The translations under genes were made by a program, and so were the position numbers. Of a DNA stretch of 55,555 bases, positions 47,195-55,555 are shown piece by piece; the first letter of the stretch is position 1; each line of letters opens with the position of its first letter. Origin of the DNA: Cupriavidus laharis (GTDB taxonomy: Bacteria > Pseudomonadota > Gammaproteobacteria > Burkholderiales > Burkholderiaceae); contig NZ_CAJZAI010000023.1 of assembly GCF_914271435.1 (NCBI RefSeq), forward strand, positions 1 to 55,555, written 5' to 3'. The notes under the pieces are model-generated. The model saw nothing but the letters and a program-made list of their open reading frames with translations, did not search any database and was not told where the DNA came from.

Positions 47195-48802
47195 ATGCCT
47201 ACGCTGGAAACCAAACTCAACGCGCGCTCCGAATCGTTCAAGGCCAACGCCGAAGCTATGCAGGCATTGGTGGCCGACCTCAAGGCCAAGGTGGCGAAGC
47301 TGGCCGAAGGCGGCGGCGATGCCGCCCGCGACAAGCACCTGTCGCGCGGCAAGCTGCTGCCGCGTGACCGCGTGCAGCAGCTGCTGGACCTGGGCACGCC
47401 GTTCCTGGAACTGTCGCAGCTGGCCGCGTATGACATGTACGACAACGCCGCGCCGGGCGCCGGCATCATCACGGGCATCGGCCGCGTGGCCGGGCAGGAA
47501 TGCGTGATCGTCTGTAACGACGCGACCGTCAAGGGCGGCACCTACTACCCGATGACGGTCAAGAAGCACGTGCGCGCGCAGGAAATCGCCGAGCAGAACA
47601 ACCTGCCGTGCATCTATCTGGTCGATTCGGGCGGTGCGAACCTGCCGAACCAGGACGACGTCTTCCCCGACCGCGACCACTTCGGCCGCATCTTCTACAA
47701 CCAGGCCAACCTGTCCAAGCAGGGCATTCCGCAGATCGCGGTGGTGATGGGCTCTTGCACGGCCGGTGGCGCCTACGTGCCGGCGATGAGCGACGAGTCG
47801 ATCATCGTCAAGAACCAGGGCACCATCTTCCTGGGCGGCCCGCCGCTGGTGAAGGCCGCCACGGGTGAAGAAGTCACTGCCGAGGACCTCGGCGGCGCCG
47901 ACGTGCACACGCGCCTGTCTGGCGTGGCCGACTACTTCGCGCAGAACGATCATCACGCGCTGTCGCTGGCCCGGAACATCGTGCAGCACCTGAACCGGCG
48001 CAAGCCCGACCAGATCCGCCTGCACGAGCCGGCCGAGCCGCTGTACCCGGTCGAAGAGCTGTACGGCGTGATCCCGACCGATACGCGCAAACCGTTCGAT
48101 GTGCGCGAGGTGATTTCGCGCATCGTCGACGGCTCCGAGTTCGACGAGTTCAAGGCGCGCTACGGCACCACGCTGGTGTGCGGCTTCGCGCGCATCTGGG
48201 GCTACCCGGTGGGCATCATCGCCAACAACGGCATCCTGTTCTCGGAGTCGGCGCTCAAGGGCGCGCACTTCATCGAGCTGTGCTGCCAGCGCAAGATCCC
48301 GCTGGTGTTCCTGCAGAACATCACCGGCTTCATGGTGGGACGCAAGTACGAGAACGAAGGCATCGCACGCAACGGCGCCAAGATGGTGACGGCGGTCGCC
48401 ACGGCGCAGGTGCCGAAGTTCACGGTGATCATCGGCGGCTCGTTCGGCGCCGGCAACTACGGCATGTGCGGGCGCGCGTATTCGCCGCGTTTCCTGTGGA
48501 TGTGGCCGAACGCGCGCATCTCGGTAATGGGCGGCGAGCAGGCGGCGAGCGTGCTGGCCACGGTGCGCCGCGACGGCATCGAGTCGAAAGGCGGCAAGTG
48601 GAGCGCGGAAGAGGAAGAGGCCTTCAAGCAGCCGATCCGCGACCAGTACGAGCACCAGGGCCACCCGTACTACGCGAGCGCGCGGCTGTGGGACGACGGC
48701 GTGATCGACCCGGCGCAGACGCGCACGGTGCTGGGGCTGGGCCTGTCGGCGAGCCTGAATGCGCCGATCGACGACATGAAGTTCGGTGTGTTCCGCATGT
48801 AA
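47195..48802 (+). CDS. liuB: Methylcrotonoyl-CoA carboxylase, carboxyltransferase (beta) subunit
   Basis: A 535-residue carboxyltransferase that moves carboxyl from biotin to 3-methylcrotonyl-CoA in leucine degradation. The N- and C-half crotonase folds are plain: YPMTVKKHVRAQEIAEQN, GSCTAGGAYVPAMSDE in the N half, and QNITGFMVGRKYENEGIARNGAKM, GGSFGAGNYGMCGRAYSPRF in the C half. The KHVRAQEIA and NYGMCGRA blocks favour methylcrotonoyl- over propionyl-CoA carboxylase. Its biotin-carrying partner probably starts at 55397. Confidence 0.92.
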   Translation: MPTLETKLNARSESFKANAEAMQALVADLKAKVAKLAEGGGDAARDKHLSRGKLLPRDRVQQLLDLGTPFLELSQLAAYDMYDNAAPGAGIITGIGRVAGQECVIVCNDATVKGGTYYPMTVKKHVRAQEIAEQNNLPCIYLVDSGGANLPNQDDVFPDRDHFGRIFYNQANLSKQGIPQIAVVMGSCTAGGAYVPAMSDESIIVKNQGTIFLGGPPLVKAATGEEVTAEDLGGADVHTRLSGVADYFAQNDHHALSLARNIVQHLNRRKPDQIRLHEPAEPLYPVEELYGVIPTDTRKPFDVREVISRIVDGSEFDEFKARYGTTLVCGFARIWGYPVGIIANNGILFSESALKGAHFIELCCQRKIPLVFLQNITGFMVGRKYENEGIARNGAKMVTAVATAQVPKFTVIIGGSFGAGNYGMCGRAYSPRFLWMWPNARISVMGGEQAASVLATVRRDGIESKGGKWSAEEEEAFKQPIRDQYEHQGHPYYASARLWDDGVIDPAQTRTVLGLGLSASLNAPIDDMKFGVFRM

Positions 48803-48835
48803 GGGAGCCGGCAACACGCGCCTCTCGCGACTGTC

Positions 48836-49747
48836 ATGGGTTGTCCTGCCTTTTTGCTTCGACGTCTTGCCGCGCTGTCCGTGCTTGGCCTGCTGCTGTA
48901 TGCGCAAGGCGTGGCTCGGGCACAGCCGCCCGAGACGAGCGGAGCGCCGGCCGCCCCGGTGACGCGTGTGCAGTTTTCCGAGCAGGTGGTGCTGCTGCCC
49001 AAGGCTGCCTCGCCATTCCGCATCGAGCTGGAAGCGACGGTGTTCAAGCCCGCCGGTGACGGCCCGTTCCCGCTGGTGGTGATCAACCATGGCAAGGCCC
49101 CCGGCAAGCCGGCGTTCCAGGGGCGCGCACGCTTCCCGGCGCAGAGCGTCGAGTTCCTGCGCCGCGGCTACGTCGTGGTGCTGCCGATGCGCCAGGGTTT
49201 TGCACGCTCAGGCGGGCCGTACATCGGCGGCAGCTGCAATATCGAAATCAACGGCCTGCAGCAGGCAGAGGACGTGGTGGCGGCGCTGGACTACATGGTC
49301 AGCCAGCCCTATGTCGACAAGGACCGCATCGTCGTCATCGGCCAGTCGCACGGCGGCCTGACGACCATGGCGTTCAGCACGATCTCCTATCCCGGCGTGC
49401 TCGGCGTGGTCAACTTTGCCGGTGGCCTGCGGAACCTGAGCTGTGCGGACTGGGAAGACCGCCTGATCGAGACGTTCGGCAACTATGGCAAGGACGCACG
49501 CTATCCTTCGCTGTGGATCTACGGCGACAATGACAGCTACTGGCCCGCGCCGTTGCCCGCCCGCATGTTCAACGCCTACAAGGCCAATGCGAAAGGGCCC
49601 GCCGCCAACGCGCGCATGATCGACGTTGGCGAGTTCGCTGGCGATTCTCACCGCCTGTTCAGCGCGCGCGAGGGCATTCCTGTCTGGCTGCCGGAAGTCG
49701 GCGCCTTTTTCCGATCGCTTGGCCTGCCGTTCGAGAACGGCTCCTGA
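48836..49747 (+). CDS. Exported dienelactone hydrolase-like alpha/beta hydrolase
   Basis: A 303-residue protein with a signal peptide ending near residue 31 (GVARAQPP) and nucleophile Ser171 in GQSHGG. The fold motifs LVVINHGKAPG and GDSHRLFS supply the oxyanion region and probable His. It is exported, unlike its cytoplasmic neighbours. Inserted between liuB and liuC, its substrate is unknown. Confidence 0.82.
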   Translation: MGCPAFLLRRLAALSVLGLLLYAQGVARAQPPETSGAPAAPVTRVQFSEQVVLLPKAASPFRIELEATVFKPAGDGPFPLVVINHGKAPGKPAFQGRARFPAQSVEFLRRGYVVVLPMRQGFARSGGPYIGGSCNIEINGLQQAEDVVAALDYMVSQPYVDKDRIVVIGQSHGGLTTMAFSTISYPGVLGVVNFAGGLRNLSCADWEDRLIETFGNYGKDARYPSLWIYGDNDSYWPAPLPARMFNAYKANAKGPAANARMIDVGEFAGDSHRLFSAREGIPVWLPEVGAFFRSLGLPFENGS

Positions 49748-49804
49748 CCTGCCGTCCGCACGCGCGGCGCAGGCCTGCATATCTCATTTCATCCGGAGCG
49801 CAAC

Positions 49805-50593
49805 ATGGACTTCACCACGCTTACTGTCAACATTGCCAGCCACATCGCCACTGTCACGCTGAACCGGCCCGATGTGCGCAACGCCTTCAACGAAACCGTC
49901 ATTGCCGAACTGACCGGCGCATTCCGCGCGCTCGGCGACATGGACGAGGTGCGCGCCATCGTGCTTGCCGGCAACGGGCCGGCGTTCTGCGCGGGCGCGG
50001 ACCTGAACTGGATGAAGAAGATGGCCAGCTACTCGGACGACGAGAACCGGGCCGATGCGCTGACGCTCGCGCAGATGCTGCACACCATCTGGTCCTGCCC
50101 ACGCCCGGTCATCGCGCGCATCCAGGGCGACACGTATGCCGGCGGCGTGGGGCTGGTCGCCGCCTGTGACATCGCGGTGGCGGCGGAGCATGCGCACTTC
50201 TGCCTGTCGGAGGCGCGGCTTGGCTTGCTGCCTGCGACCATCAGCCCGTATGTGATTCGCGCCATGGGCGAGCAGGCGTCGCGCCGCTACTTCATCACGG
50301 CGGAGCGTTTTGATGCGGCCGAAGCGCTGCGGCTAGGCTTTGTGCATGCGGTGGTGCCTGCGGAGGCATTGGATGCCAAGGTGGCCGAGATTGCCGCGGC
50401 GCTGGTGGCGAACAGTCCCAATGCCGTGCGGGAAAGCAAGCGGCTGGTGCAGGAGGTGGCGGGCCGCGTGATCGACAATGACTTGCTGGCCGACACCGCA
50501 GACCGGATTGCAAGGATCCGTGCTTCGGCGGAGGGGAGGGAAGGGGTGCGGTCTTTCCTGGAGAAGCGCTCGCCGTCGTGGCGGCCGGCTTGA
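49805..50593 (+). CDS. liuC: Methylglutaconyl-CoA hydratase
   Basis: Crotonase-fold enzyme of 262 residues that hydrates 3-methylglutaconyl-CoA to HMG-CoA. The oxyanion motif is AFCAGADLNWMKKMASYS, characteristic of LiuC, and the second loop is GDTYAGGVGLVAACDI. Position after liuB supports the call. The next pathway gene, HMG-CoA lyase (liuE), is not in the window and may follow the carboxylase at the end. Confidence 0.9.
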   Translation: MDFTTLTVNIASHIATVTLNRPDVRNAFNETVIAELTGAFRALGDMDEVRAIVLAGNGPAFCAGADLNWMKKMASYSDDENRADALTLAQMLHTIWSCPRPVIARIQGDTYAGGVGLVAACDIAVAAEHAHFCLSEARLGLLPATISPYVIRAMGEQASRRYFITAERFDAAEALRLGFVHAVVPAEALDAKVAEIAAALVANSPNAVRESKRLVQEVAGRVIDNDLLADTADRIARIRASAEGREGVRSFLEKRSPSWRPA

Positions 50594-50923
50594 GGCTGGG
50601 CGTATCTCCAACCCCTTGTTTGCTCCCCTCTCCTGCCCGGCGGGAGAGGGGAGTCACACCGCGGCATGCGGAATCGTGTCGCCGCGAAAAATGTCTGTAG
50701 ATACTTGCGTGAAGATCGCAGCACGCTAGCGACAAGGGTGAGTCATCATCCATCGAACGTCGCTCAAATCTGGCTAACTCTCCGTTAACTCGAAAAAATC
50801 CCAGGCGTTGCCAACCCCCGTGGGACATTCCTAACATGAGCCTCCCCAACCATTCCGTCCCCATCGCACTGTCCGGCACAGCCGACGGCGCCCGGCACGG
50901 ATGGTCAACAAAGGAGGACTCCC
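50594..50923. other. 330-base gap before bioA
   Basis: It holds the second REP-like hairpin (50623-50653) and an AT-richer stretch near 50770-50805 (CTAACTCTCCGTTAACTCG) that may carry the bio promoter. No BirA-type or BioR-type operator palindrome was recognised. No gene is seen. Confidence 0.5.
50623..50653. repeat. REP-like hairpin, copy 2
   Basis: CTCCCCTCTCCTGC pairs with GCGGGAGAGGGGAG-type sequence with one T-G wobble and a 3-nt loop, 29 bases after the liuC stop. The core CTCCCCTCTCC and GGAGAGGGGAG are shared with 42617-42654. Confidence 0.72.
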
Positions 50924-52333
50924 TTGGAACAACAGTCCCTGCATGCCACGGCCGGCGATTCGCTCGGCCAGCGCAGCAAGCGCGCAGTCTGGCACCCCTG
51001 CACGCGGCTGCGCCCTGACGATACCGGTACGCCGCTGGCCATCGTGCGCGGCGAAGGCCCCTGGCTTCATGACGCGGACGGCCGGCGCTATTTCGACGCC
51101 ACCAGCTCGTGGTGGGTCAACCTGTTCGGCCACGCCAACCCGAAGATCAACGCCGCGCTCGCAGACCAGCTCCAGACGCTGGAGCACGTCATGCTGGCCG
51201 GCTGCACACATGCGCCGGCCGTCGAGCTGGCCGAGCGCCTGTCCGCGCTGACCGGCGGCACGCTGGGCCACGCGTTCTACGCCTCGGACGGTGCCTCGGC
51301 GGTAGAGATCGCGCTCAAGATGAGCTTCCACTACTGGCGCAACACCGGCCTGCCGGCGAAGCGCGAGTTCGTCTGCCTGGCCAACGGCTACCACGGGGAG
51401 ACCGTGGGCGCGCTGGGCGTGACCGACCTGGACGTGTTCCGCGATGCCTATGATCCGCTGATCCGCCGCGCGCATGTGGTGATGTCGCCCGATGCACGCC
51501 AGGCCGCGCCGGGCGAAACCGCCGCGGACGTCGCCACGCGTGCGCTGGGTGCACTGGAGACGCTGCTGCGCGAGCGTGCGGGCCAGATCGCCGCGCTGAT
51601 CGTCGAGCCACTGGTGCAGTGCGCGGCCGGCATCGCCATGTACGACCCGTCCTACCTGGAAGGCGCGCGCGCCTTGTGCGACCGCTACCGTGTGCACCTG
51701 ATCGCCGACGAGATCGCGGTCGGCTGCGGGCGCACCGGCACCTTCTTCGCGTGGGAGCAATGCCGGGGCGCAGACCAGCCGCTGCCCGCGCATGTCTGGC
51801 CGGATTTCCTGTGCCTGTCCAAAGGCATCAGCGGCGGCTACCTGCCGCTGTCGCTGGTGCTGTCGCGCCAGGAGATCCAGCGCGCCTTCGTCGCCGATGA
51901 AATCGCACGCAGCTTCCTGCATTCGCATTCCTACACCGGCAACCCGCTCGCCTGCCGCGCCGCACTGGCCACGCTGGACCTGTTCGCGCAGGACGACGTG
52001 ATCGCGCAGAACCGCGCACGCGCGCAATGGCTGGCTGACGCGATGGCACCGTTCGCCAGCGATGCGCGGCTGCATCGCATGCGCCAGCGCGGGCTGATCT
52101 GGGCCGTCGATGTGCGCGACGAGGTGGCCGGCGAAGGCTTCGCCGGGCGCTTCCACCAGGCCGCGCGCGCGCGCGAGCTGCTGGTGCGGCCGATCGGCAA
52201 CACGCTGTACGTGATGCCGCCTTATGTTTTCGATGCCGCGCAGGCGCGCTGGCTGGCCGGGCAACTGCTCGCCGCGCTGGACGATGTGCTCGGTACCACC
52301 AATGCCAACGATGAGGTCCGCCATGCTGCTTGA
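50924..52333 (+). CDS. bioA: Adenosylmethionine-8-amino-7-oxononanoate aminotransferase
   Basis: PLP enzyme of 469 residues that makes 7,8-diaminopelargonate in biotin synthesis. The PLP Lys is Lys300 (LSKGISGGY), with ATSSWWVNLFGHANP and ADEIAVGCGRTG as family blocks. The start is TTG, chosen for the strong AAGGAGG seven bases before it; no ATG stands near. First gene of the bio operon; overlaps bioF by 11 bases. Confidence 0.94.
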   Translation: MEQQSLHATAGDSLGQRSKRAVWHPCTRLRPDDTGTPLAIVRGEGPWLHDADGRRYFDATSSWWVNLFGHANPKINAALADQLQTLEHVMLAGCTHAPAVELAERLSALTGGTLGHAFYASDGASAVEIALKMSFHYWRNTGLPAKREFVCLANGYHGETVGALGVTDLDVFRDAYDPLIRRAHVVMSPDARQAAPGETAADVATRALGALETLLRERAGQIAALIVEPLVQCAAGIAMYDPSYLEGARALCDRYRVHLIADEIAVGCGRTGTFFAWEQCRGADQPLPAHVWPDFLCLSKGISGGYLPLSLVLSRQEIQRAFVADEIARSFLHSHSYTGNPLACRAALATLDLFAQDDVIAQNRARAQWLADAMAPFASDARLHRMRQRGLIWAVDVRDEVAGEGFAGRFHQAARARELLVRPIGNTLYVMPPYVFDAAQARWLAGQLLAALDDVLGTTNANDEVRHAA

Positions 52334-53549
52334 ACAACTGCGCCGCGCCGCCGACGAACGCCAGGCCCGTGCGCTCACGCGACGGCGCCGCATCGCGCAT
52401 ACGGCCTGCGCCCCGCACCAGTCCGTGGGGCCGGTGGAAACGCCCGCGCCGCAGTCCTTGCTGACGTTCTGCAGCAACGACTACATGGGGCTGGCGAGCC
52501 ATCCTGACGTCGTCGCCGCGCTGGCTGAAGGCGCGCGGCTGTATGGCGCGGGCAGCGGCGCCTCGCACCTGGTCAGCGGCCATTCGCTTGCGCACGCGCG
52601 GCTGGAAGAGGAACTCGCGCGCTGGTTCGCCCCGTACATCCCGCAAGCGCGCACGCTGTACTTCTGCACTGGCTACATGGCCAATATGGCCGTGCTGACG
52701 GCCCTGGGCACCGCGGGCGCAACGCTGTTCTGCGAAACGCTCAACCATGCCTCGCTGATCGACGGCGCCCGGCTCGCGCGCGCGGACGTGCAGCGCTACC
52801 CGCACTGCGACGCCGCTGCACTGGACGCGCTGCTTGGCGCCAGCAACAGTCCGCTCAAGCTGATCGTGACCGACAGCGTGTTCAGCATGGATGGCGACGT
52901 GGCGCCGCTGGCCGAGTTGCTCGTGCTGGCCGAACGGCATGACGCGTGGATCATTGTCGACGACGCGCACGGCTTCGGCGTGCTGGGCGACGATGGCCAC
53001 GGCGTGCTGCAGGCGCTGGGGCTGAACTCGGAGCGCCTCATCTACATCGGCACGCTGGGCAAGGCCGCCGGCGTGGCGGGCGCCTTCGTGGCCGCGCACG
53101 ACACCATCATCGAACACCTCGTCAACACCGCGCGCCCCTACATCTACACCACGGCCGCGCCGCCTGCGGTGGCACATGCGCTGATGGCGAGCCTCGCGAT
53201 CATCGAAGGCGAGGAGGGCCGGCAACGCCGCGCCAACCTGAACCGGTTGATCGCCGACCTGCGTGCGGGCCTGGCCCCGTTGGCCGCGGCGGCCGGATGG
53301 CAGCTGGGCGACAGCGCCACCGCCGTGCAGCCGCTGATCGTCGGCGACAACGCCACCTCGCTGGCGCTGGCGGCCCGGCTGGAGGCGGATGGCATCCGCG
53401 TCGGCGCGATCCGGCCACCGACCGTGCCGGAAGGCACCGCGCGGCTGCGCATCACGCTGTCGGCCTCGCATACAGCGGCGGATGTGCAACGGCTGGTCGG
53501 CGTGCTGGCCAGCGCCGTGCCACCCGAAGCGAAGCGGGAGGCAGCATGA
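52323..53549 (+). CDS. bioF: 8-amino-7-oxononanoate synthase
   Basis: PLP enzyme of 408 residues that joins pimeloyl thioester and L-alanine, the first ring-building step of biotin. The PLP Lys is Lys247 (GTLGKAAGVAG); NDYMGLASHP and DDAHGFGVLG are family motifs. It overlaps bioA by 11 bases and bioD by 4. The frame is open further upstream but that is bioA shadow. Confidence 0.93.
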   Translation: MLLEQLRRAADERQARALTRRRRIAHTACAPHQSVGPVETPAPQSLLTFCSNDYMGLASHPDVVAALAEGARLYGAGSGASHLVSGHSLAHARLEEELARWFAPYIPQARTLYFCTGYMANMAVLTALGTAGATLFCETLNHASLIDGARLARADVQRYPHCDAAALDALLGASNSPLKLIVTDSVFSMDGDVAPLAELLVLAERHDAWIIVDDAHGFGVLGDDGHGVLQALGLNSERLIYIGTLGKAAGVAGAFVAAHDTIIEHLVNTARPYIYTTAAPPAVAHALMASLAIIEGEEGRQRRANLNRLIADLRAGLAPLAAAAGWQLGDSATAVQPLIVGDNATSLALAARLEADGIRVGAIRPPTVPEGTARLRITLSASHTAADVQRLVGVLASAVPPEAKREAA

Positions 53550-54283
53550 GCCAGCCTGCGAAGTTCCAGTGCTTCGTCACCGGCACCGACACCGGGGTGG
53601 GCAAGACCCACGCCAGCGCCACGCTGCTGCATGCGCTGCGCGCGGCGGGCTATGCCGCCGTCGGCATGAAGCCGGTGGCCAGCGGCAGCGAATGGCGGGG
53701 CGACCATTGGCACAACGATGACGTGGCGGCGTTGCGCGCGGCCAGTTCCGTCGCGGTGCCGCTGGCCCAGACCAGCCCGTTCCTGCTGCGCACGCCGTGC
53801 TCGCCGCACCTGGCTGCGGCACGGGAAGGCGTGCGCATCACGCGCGCGCCCATCCGCCGTGCCTTCGACGCACTGCGCGAGCAGGCCGATGCCGTCGTCG
53901 TGGAAGGTGTGGGCGGTTTCCATGTGCCGCTCGATACCGGCGCCGTGCGCTGGAGTACGGCGGACCTTGCCGTGATGCTGGCGATGCCCGTCGTCATGGT
54001 CGTGGGCATCCGCCTTGGCTGCCTGAACCACGCCGTGCTGACCGCCGAGGCCATCCGCGCGCGTGGGCTGACGCTGGCCGGCTGGATCGCCAACCGCGTC
54101 GATCCGGACATGCTGCTGGCCGACGAAAACATCGCCACGCTGCACGAAGCGCTCGACACGCCGTGCCTGGGCGAGCTGCCCTGGCAAGTGGCGCCGGCCG
54201 ATGCCGCCGCGCGACTCGACCTTGCGCCGCTACTTGTCCGCCCTACCCAATACCAGTCCGAGGCCCAAGGCCTCGCTGCATAA
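53546..54283 (+). CDS. bioD: Dethiobiotin synthetase
   Basis: ATP-dependent enzyme of 245 residues that carboxylates diaminopelargonate. P-loop GTDTGVGKT is at 13-21, KPVASGS carries the substrate Lys, and VVEGVGGFHVPL is the switch region. The ATG overlaps the bioF stop. Confidence 0.93.
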   Translation: MSQPAKFQCFVTGTDTGVGKTHASATLLHALRAAGYAAVGMKPVASGSEWRGDHWHNDDVAALRAASSVAVPLAQTSPFLLRTPCSPHLAAAREGVRITRAPIRRAFDALREQADAVVVEGVGGFHVPLDTGAVRWSTADLAVMLAMPVVMVVGIRLGCLNHAVLTAEAIRARGLTLAGWIANRVDPDMLLADENIATLHEALDTPCLGELPWQVAPADAAARLDLAPLLVRPTQYQSEAQGLAA

Positions 54284-54297
54284 AACAGAAGCCGATC

Positions 54298-55323
54298 ATG
54301 ACCCAAGCCACTCAAACCGTCGCCACCATTTCCGCCGAATCGCTGCGCCAGACCGCACGCAGCCATGCGCTGCCCGAAGACGCCCGCTGGCGCGTCGACG
54401 ACGTCGCCGCGTTGTTCGCGCTGCCGTTCAATGACCTGCTGTTCCGCGCGCAACAGGTGCACCGCGAGAATTTCGACGCCAACACCGTGCAGCTGTCCAC
54501 GCTGCTGTCGATCAAGACCGGTGGCTGTGAAGAAGATTGCGGCTACTGCCCGCAGAGCGCGCACCACGACGCCGGCGTCAAGGCCGAGAAGCTGATGGCG
54601 CTCGACGAGGTGCTCGAAGCTGCCCGCGCCGCCAAGGCCAACGGGGCCACGCGCTTCTGCATGGGTGCCGCCTGGCGCAGCCCCAAGGACCGCCACCTGG
54701 AGCCGGTCATGGACATGGTGCGCGAGGTCAAGGCGATGGGCCTGGAGACCTGCGTCACGCTCGGCATGCTCAAGGCCGAGCAGGCGCAGGCGCTCAAGGA
54801 CGCCGGCCTGGACTACTACAACCACAACCTCGACACCTCGCCGGAGTTCTACGGCAAGATCATTACCACGCGCACCTACCAGGACCGGCTCGATACCATC
54901 GGCCATGTGCGTGACGCCGGCATCAACGTCTGCTGCGGCGGCATCGTCGGCATGGGCGAATCGCGCGAGGCGCGCGCCGGGCTGATCGCGCAGCTCGCCA
55001 ACATGGACCCGTATCCGGAATCGGTGCCCATCAACAACCTCGTGCAGGTCGAAGGCACGCCGCTGGCCGGCACCGAGGCGCTGGACCCGTTCGAGTTTGT
55101 CCGTACCATTGCCGTGGCCCGCATCACCATGCCGGGCGCGATGGTGCGCCTGTCCGCTGGCCGCGAGGCGATGGACGAAGCGCTGCAGGCCCTGTGCTTC
55201 ATGGCTGGCGCCAATTCCATCTTCTACGGCGAAAAGCTGCTGACCACGGGCAACCCGCAGGCCGACCGCGACCGCGCGTTGCTGGCCCGCCTGGACATCC
55301 GCGCGGAAGGCTACGCAGGCTGA
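54298..55323 (+). CDS. bioB: Biotin synthase
   Basis: Radical-SAM enzyme of 341 residues that inserts sulfur into dethiobiotin. The [4Fe-4S] ligands Cys77, Cys81 and Cys84 are in CEEDCGYC; YYNHNLDTSPEFY and GIVGMGES are family blocks with further cluster ligands. It starts 14 bases after bioD and ends the bio operon as seen. Confidence 0.96.
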   Translation: MTQATQTVATISAESLRQTARSHALPEDARWRVDDVAALFALPFNDLLFRAQQVHRENFDANTVQLSTLLSIKTGGCEEDCGYCPQSAHHDAGVKAEKLMALDEVLEAARAAKANGATRFCMGAAWRSPKDRHLEPVMDMVREVKAMGLETCVTLGMLKAEQAQALKDAGLDYYNHNLDTSPEFYGKIITTRTYQDRLDTIGHVRDAGINVCCGGIVGMGESREARAGLIAQLANMDPYPESVPINNLVQVEGTPLAGTEALDPFEFVRTIAVARITMPGAMVRLSAGREAMDEALQALCFMAGANSIFYGEKLLTTGNPQADRDRALLARLDIRAEGYAG

Positions 55324-55396
55324 ATAGTTAAGAAATCACCACGCGGAGAGCTCGCCGCCGTAAGATCCCGATAACGGGGTTAAACGGAGGGAGCTC

Positions 55397-55555
55397 ATGT
55401 TCAGCAAGATCCTGATCGCCAACCGCGGCGAGATCGCCTGCCGCGTCGCCGCCACCTGCCGCCGGCTGGGCATCCGCACCGTCGCGGTGTACTCGGACGC
55501 CGACGCCGATGCCCGCCACGTCGCCTTCTGCGACGAAGCCGTGCATATCGGCGGC
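55397..55555 (+). CDS. liuD: Biotin carboxylase-type subunit, 5' end only (probable methylcrotonoyl-CoA carboxylase alpha)
   Basis: The first 53 residues of a biotin carboxylase (MFSKILIANRGEIACRV onward) run off the window end. A GGAGGGAG ribosome site precedes the ATG. ATP-dependent carboxylation of biotin is expected. With liuB upstream the methylcrotonoyl-CoA carboxylase alpha subunit is most likely, but acetyl-, propionyl- or geranyl-CoA carboxylase cannot be ruled out from this stub. TAAGAT at 55361-55366 could be its own -10. Confidence 0.78.
   Translation, partial: MFSKILIANRGEIACRVAATCRRLGIRTVAVYSDADADARHVAFCDEAVHIGG

Noticed and set aside
50594..50923. BirA or BioR operator before bioA
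   Set aside because: No TTGTAAACC-type or TTAT-N-ATAA-type palindrome is present; only loose direct repeats of TAACTC.

Overview
The window is GC-rich DNA from a betaproteobacterium of the Burkholderiaceae, most probably Cupriavidus (or close Ralstonia kin). Pointers are a PhaM-type polyhydroxybutyrate granule regulator, a Bug/TctC solute-binding protein next to an IclR regulator, a methionine synthase split into two genes, DUF3567, DUF1840 and DUF3108 proteins, and a liu (leucine/isovalerate) cluster. It looks like ordinary chromosome apart from the first 700 bases. No tRNA, rRNA, CRISPR array, insertion sequence or prophage was seen.

Region by region: (1) 1-2440 is accessory. An unidentified C-terminal fragment and an AT-richer stretch with a small membrane-protein frame broken by an in-frame amber codon precede a TpsB/FhaC-type outer-membrane transporter. 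This order matches Burkholderia-type contact-dependent inhibition loci (toxin, immunity, transporter last). (2) 2456-7326 (minus) is an MCE/Mla-like lipid-transport operon: STAS-fused permease, ATPase, MCE protein, lipoprotein and a VanZ-like protein. (3) 7527-10041 (plus) holds birA without a DNA-binding domain, coaX and a SPOR protein. (4) 10096-16961 (minus) holds rfaE2, a ferritin-like diiron protein, a patatin-like lipase with phaM, a crotonase, a fumarylacetoacetase-family hydrolase and a Bug protein; the IclR gene diverges from these. (5) 17217-25678 holds a TonB-like DUF3108 protein, an enol-lactonase-like hydrolase, DUF3567, a rhodanese, split metH and a small secreted protein. (6) 25954-28497 is a small signalling cluster: NarL-type regulator, lone receiver and a convergent CHASE3 histidine kinase. 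(7) 28776-36306 holds small stress-type membrane proteins, argS, a SPOR protein, dsbA, an SDR, a cobalamin-binding-like protein and an MBL-fold hydrolase.

(8) 36527 to the end is a long, almost wholly plus-strand block built round leucine/isovalerate degradation: MerR-type LiuR with two operator palindromes, thioesterase, isovaleryl-CoA dehydrogenase, then aceK-can with its own promoter, thiolase, SDR, a second acyl-CoA dehydrogenase, a tightly overlapping four-gene run (isomerase, HAD, YchJ, GST), methylcrotonoyl-CoA carboxylase beta subunit, an alpha/beta hydrolase and methylglutaconyl-CoA hydratase. The biotin operon bioA-F-D-B follows, then the start of a biotin carboxylase. The biotin genes thus sit between the two halves of a biotin-dependent carboxylase.

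The most useful leads are the broken small membrane gene at the CDI-like locus, a TetR-type palindrome nested inside a terminator stem at 14794-14872, the perfect LiuR palindrome at 37018-37041, an 11-bp x4 tandem repeat abutting birA, the TonB-like DUF3108 fusion, and two copies of a REP-like hairpin. I did not find a clear-cut new system; these are leads to test.
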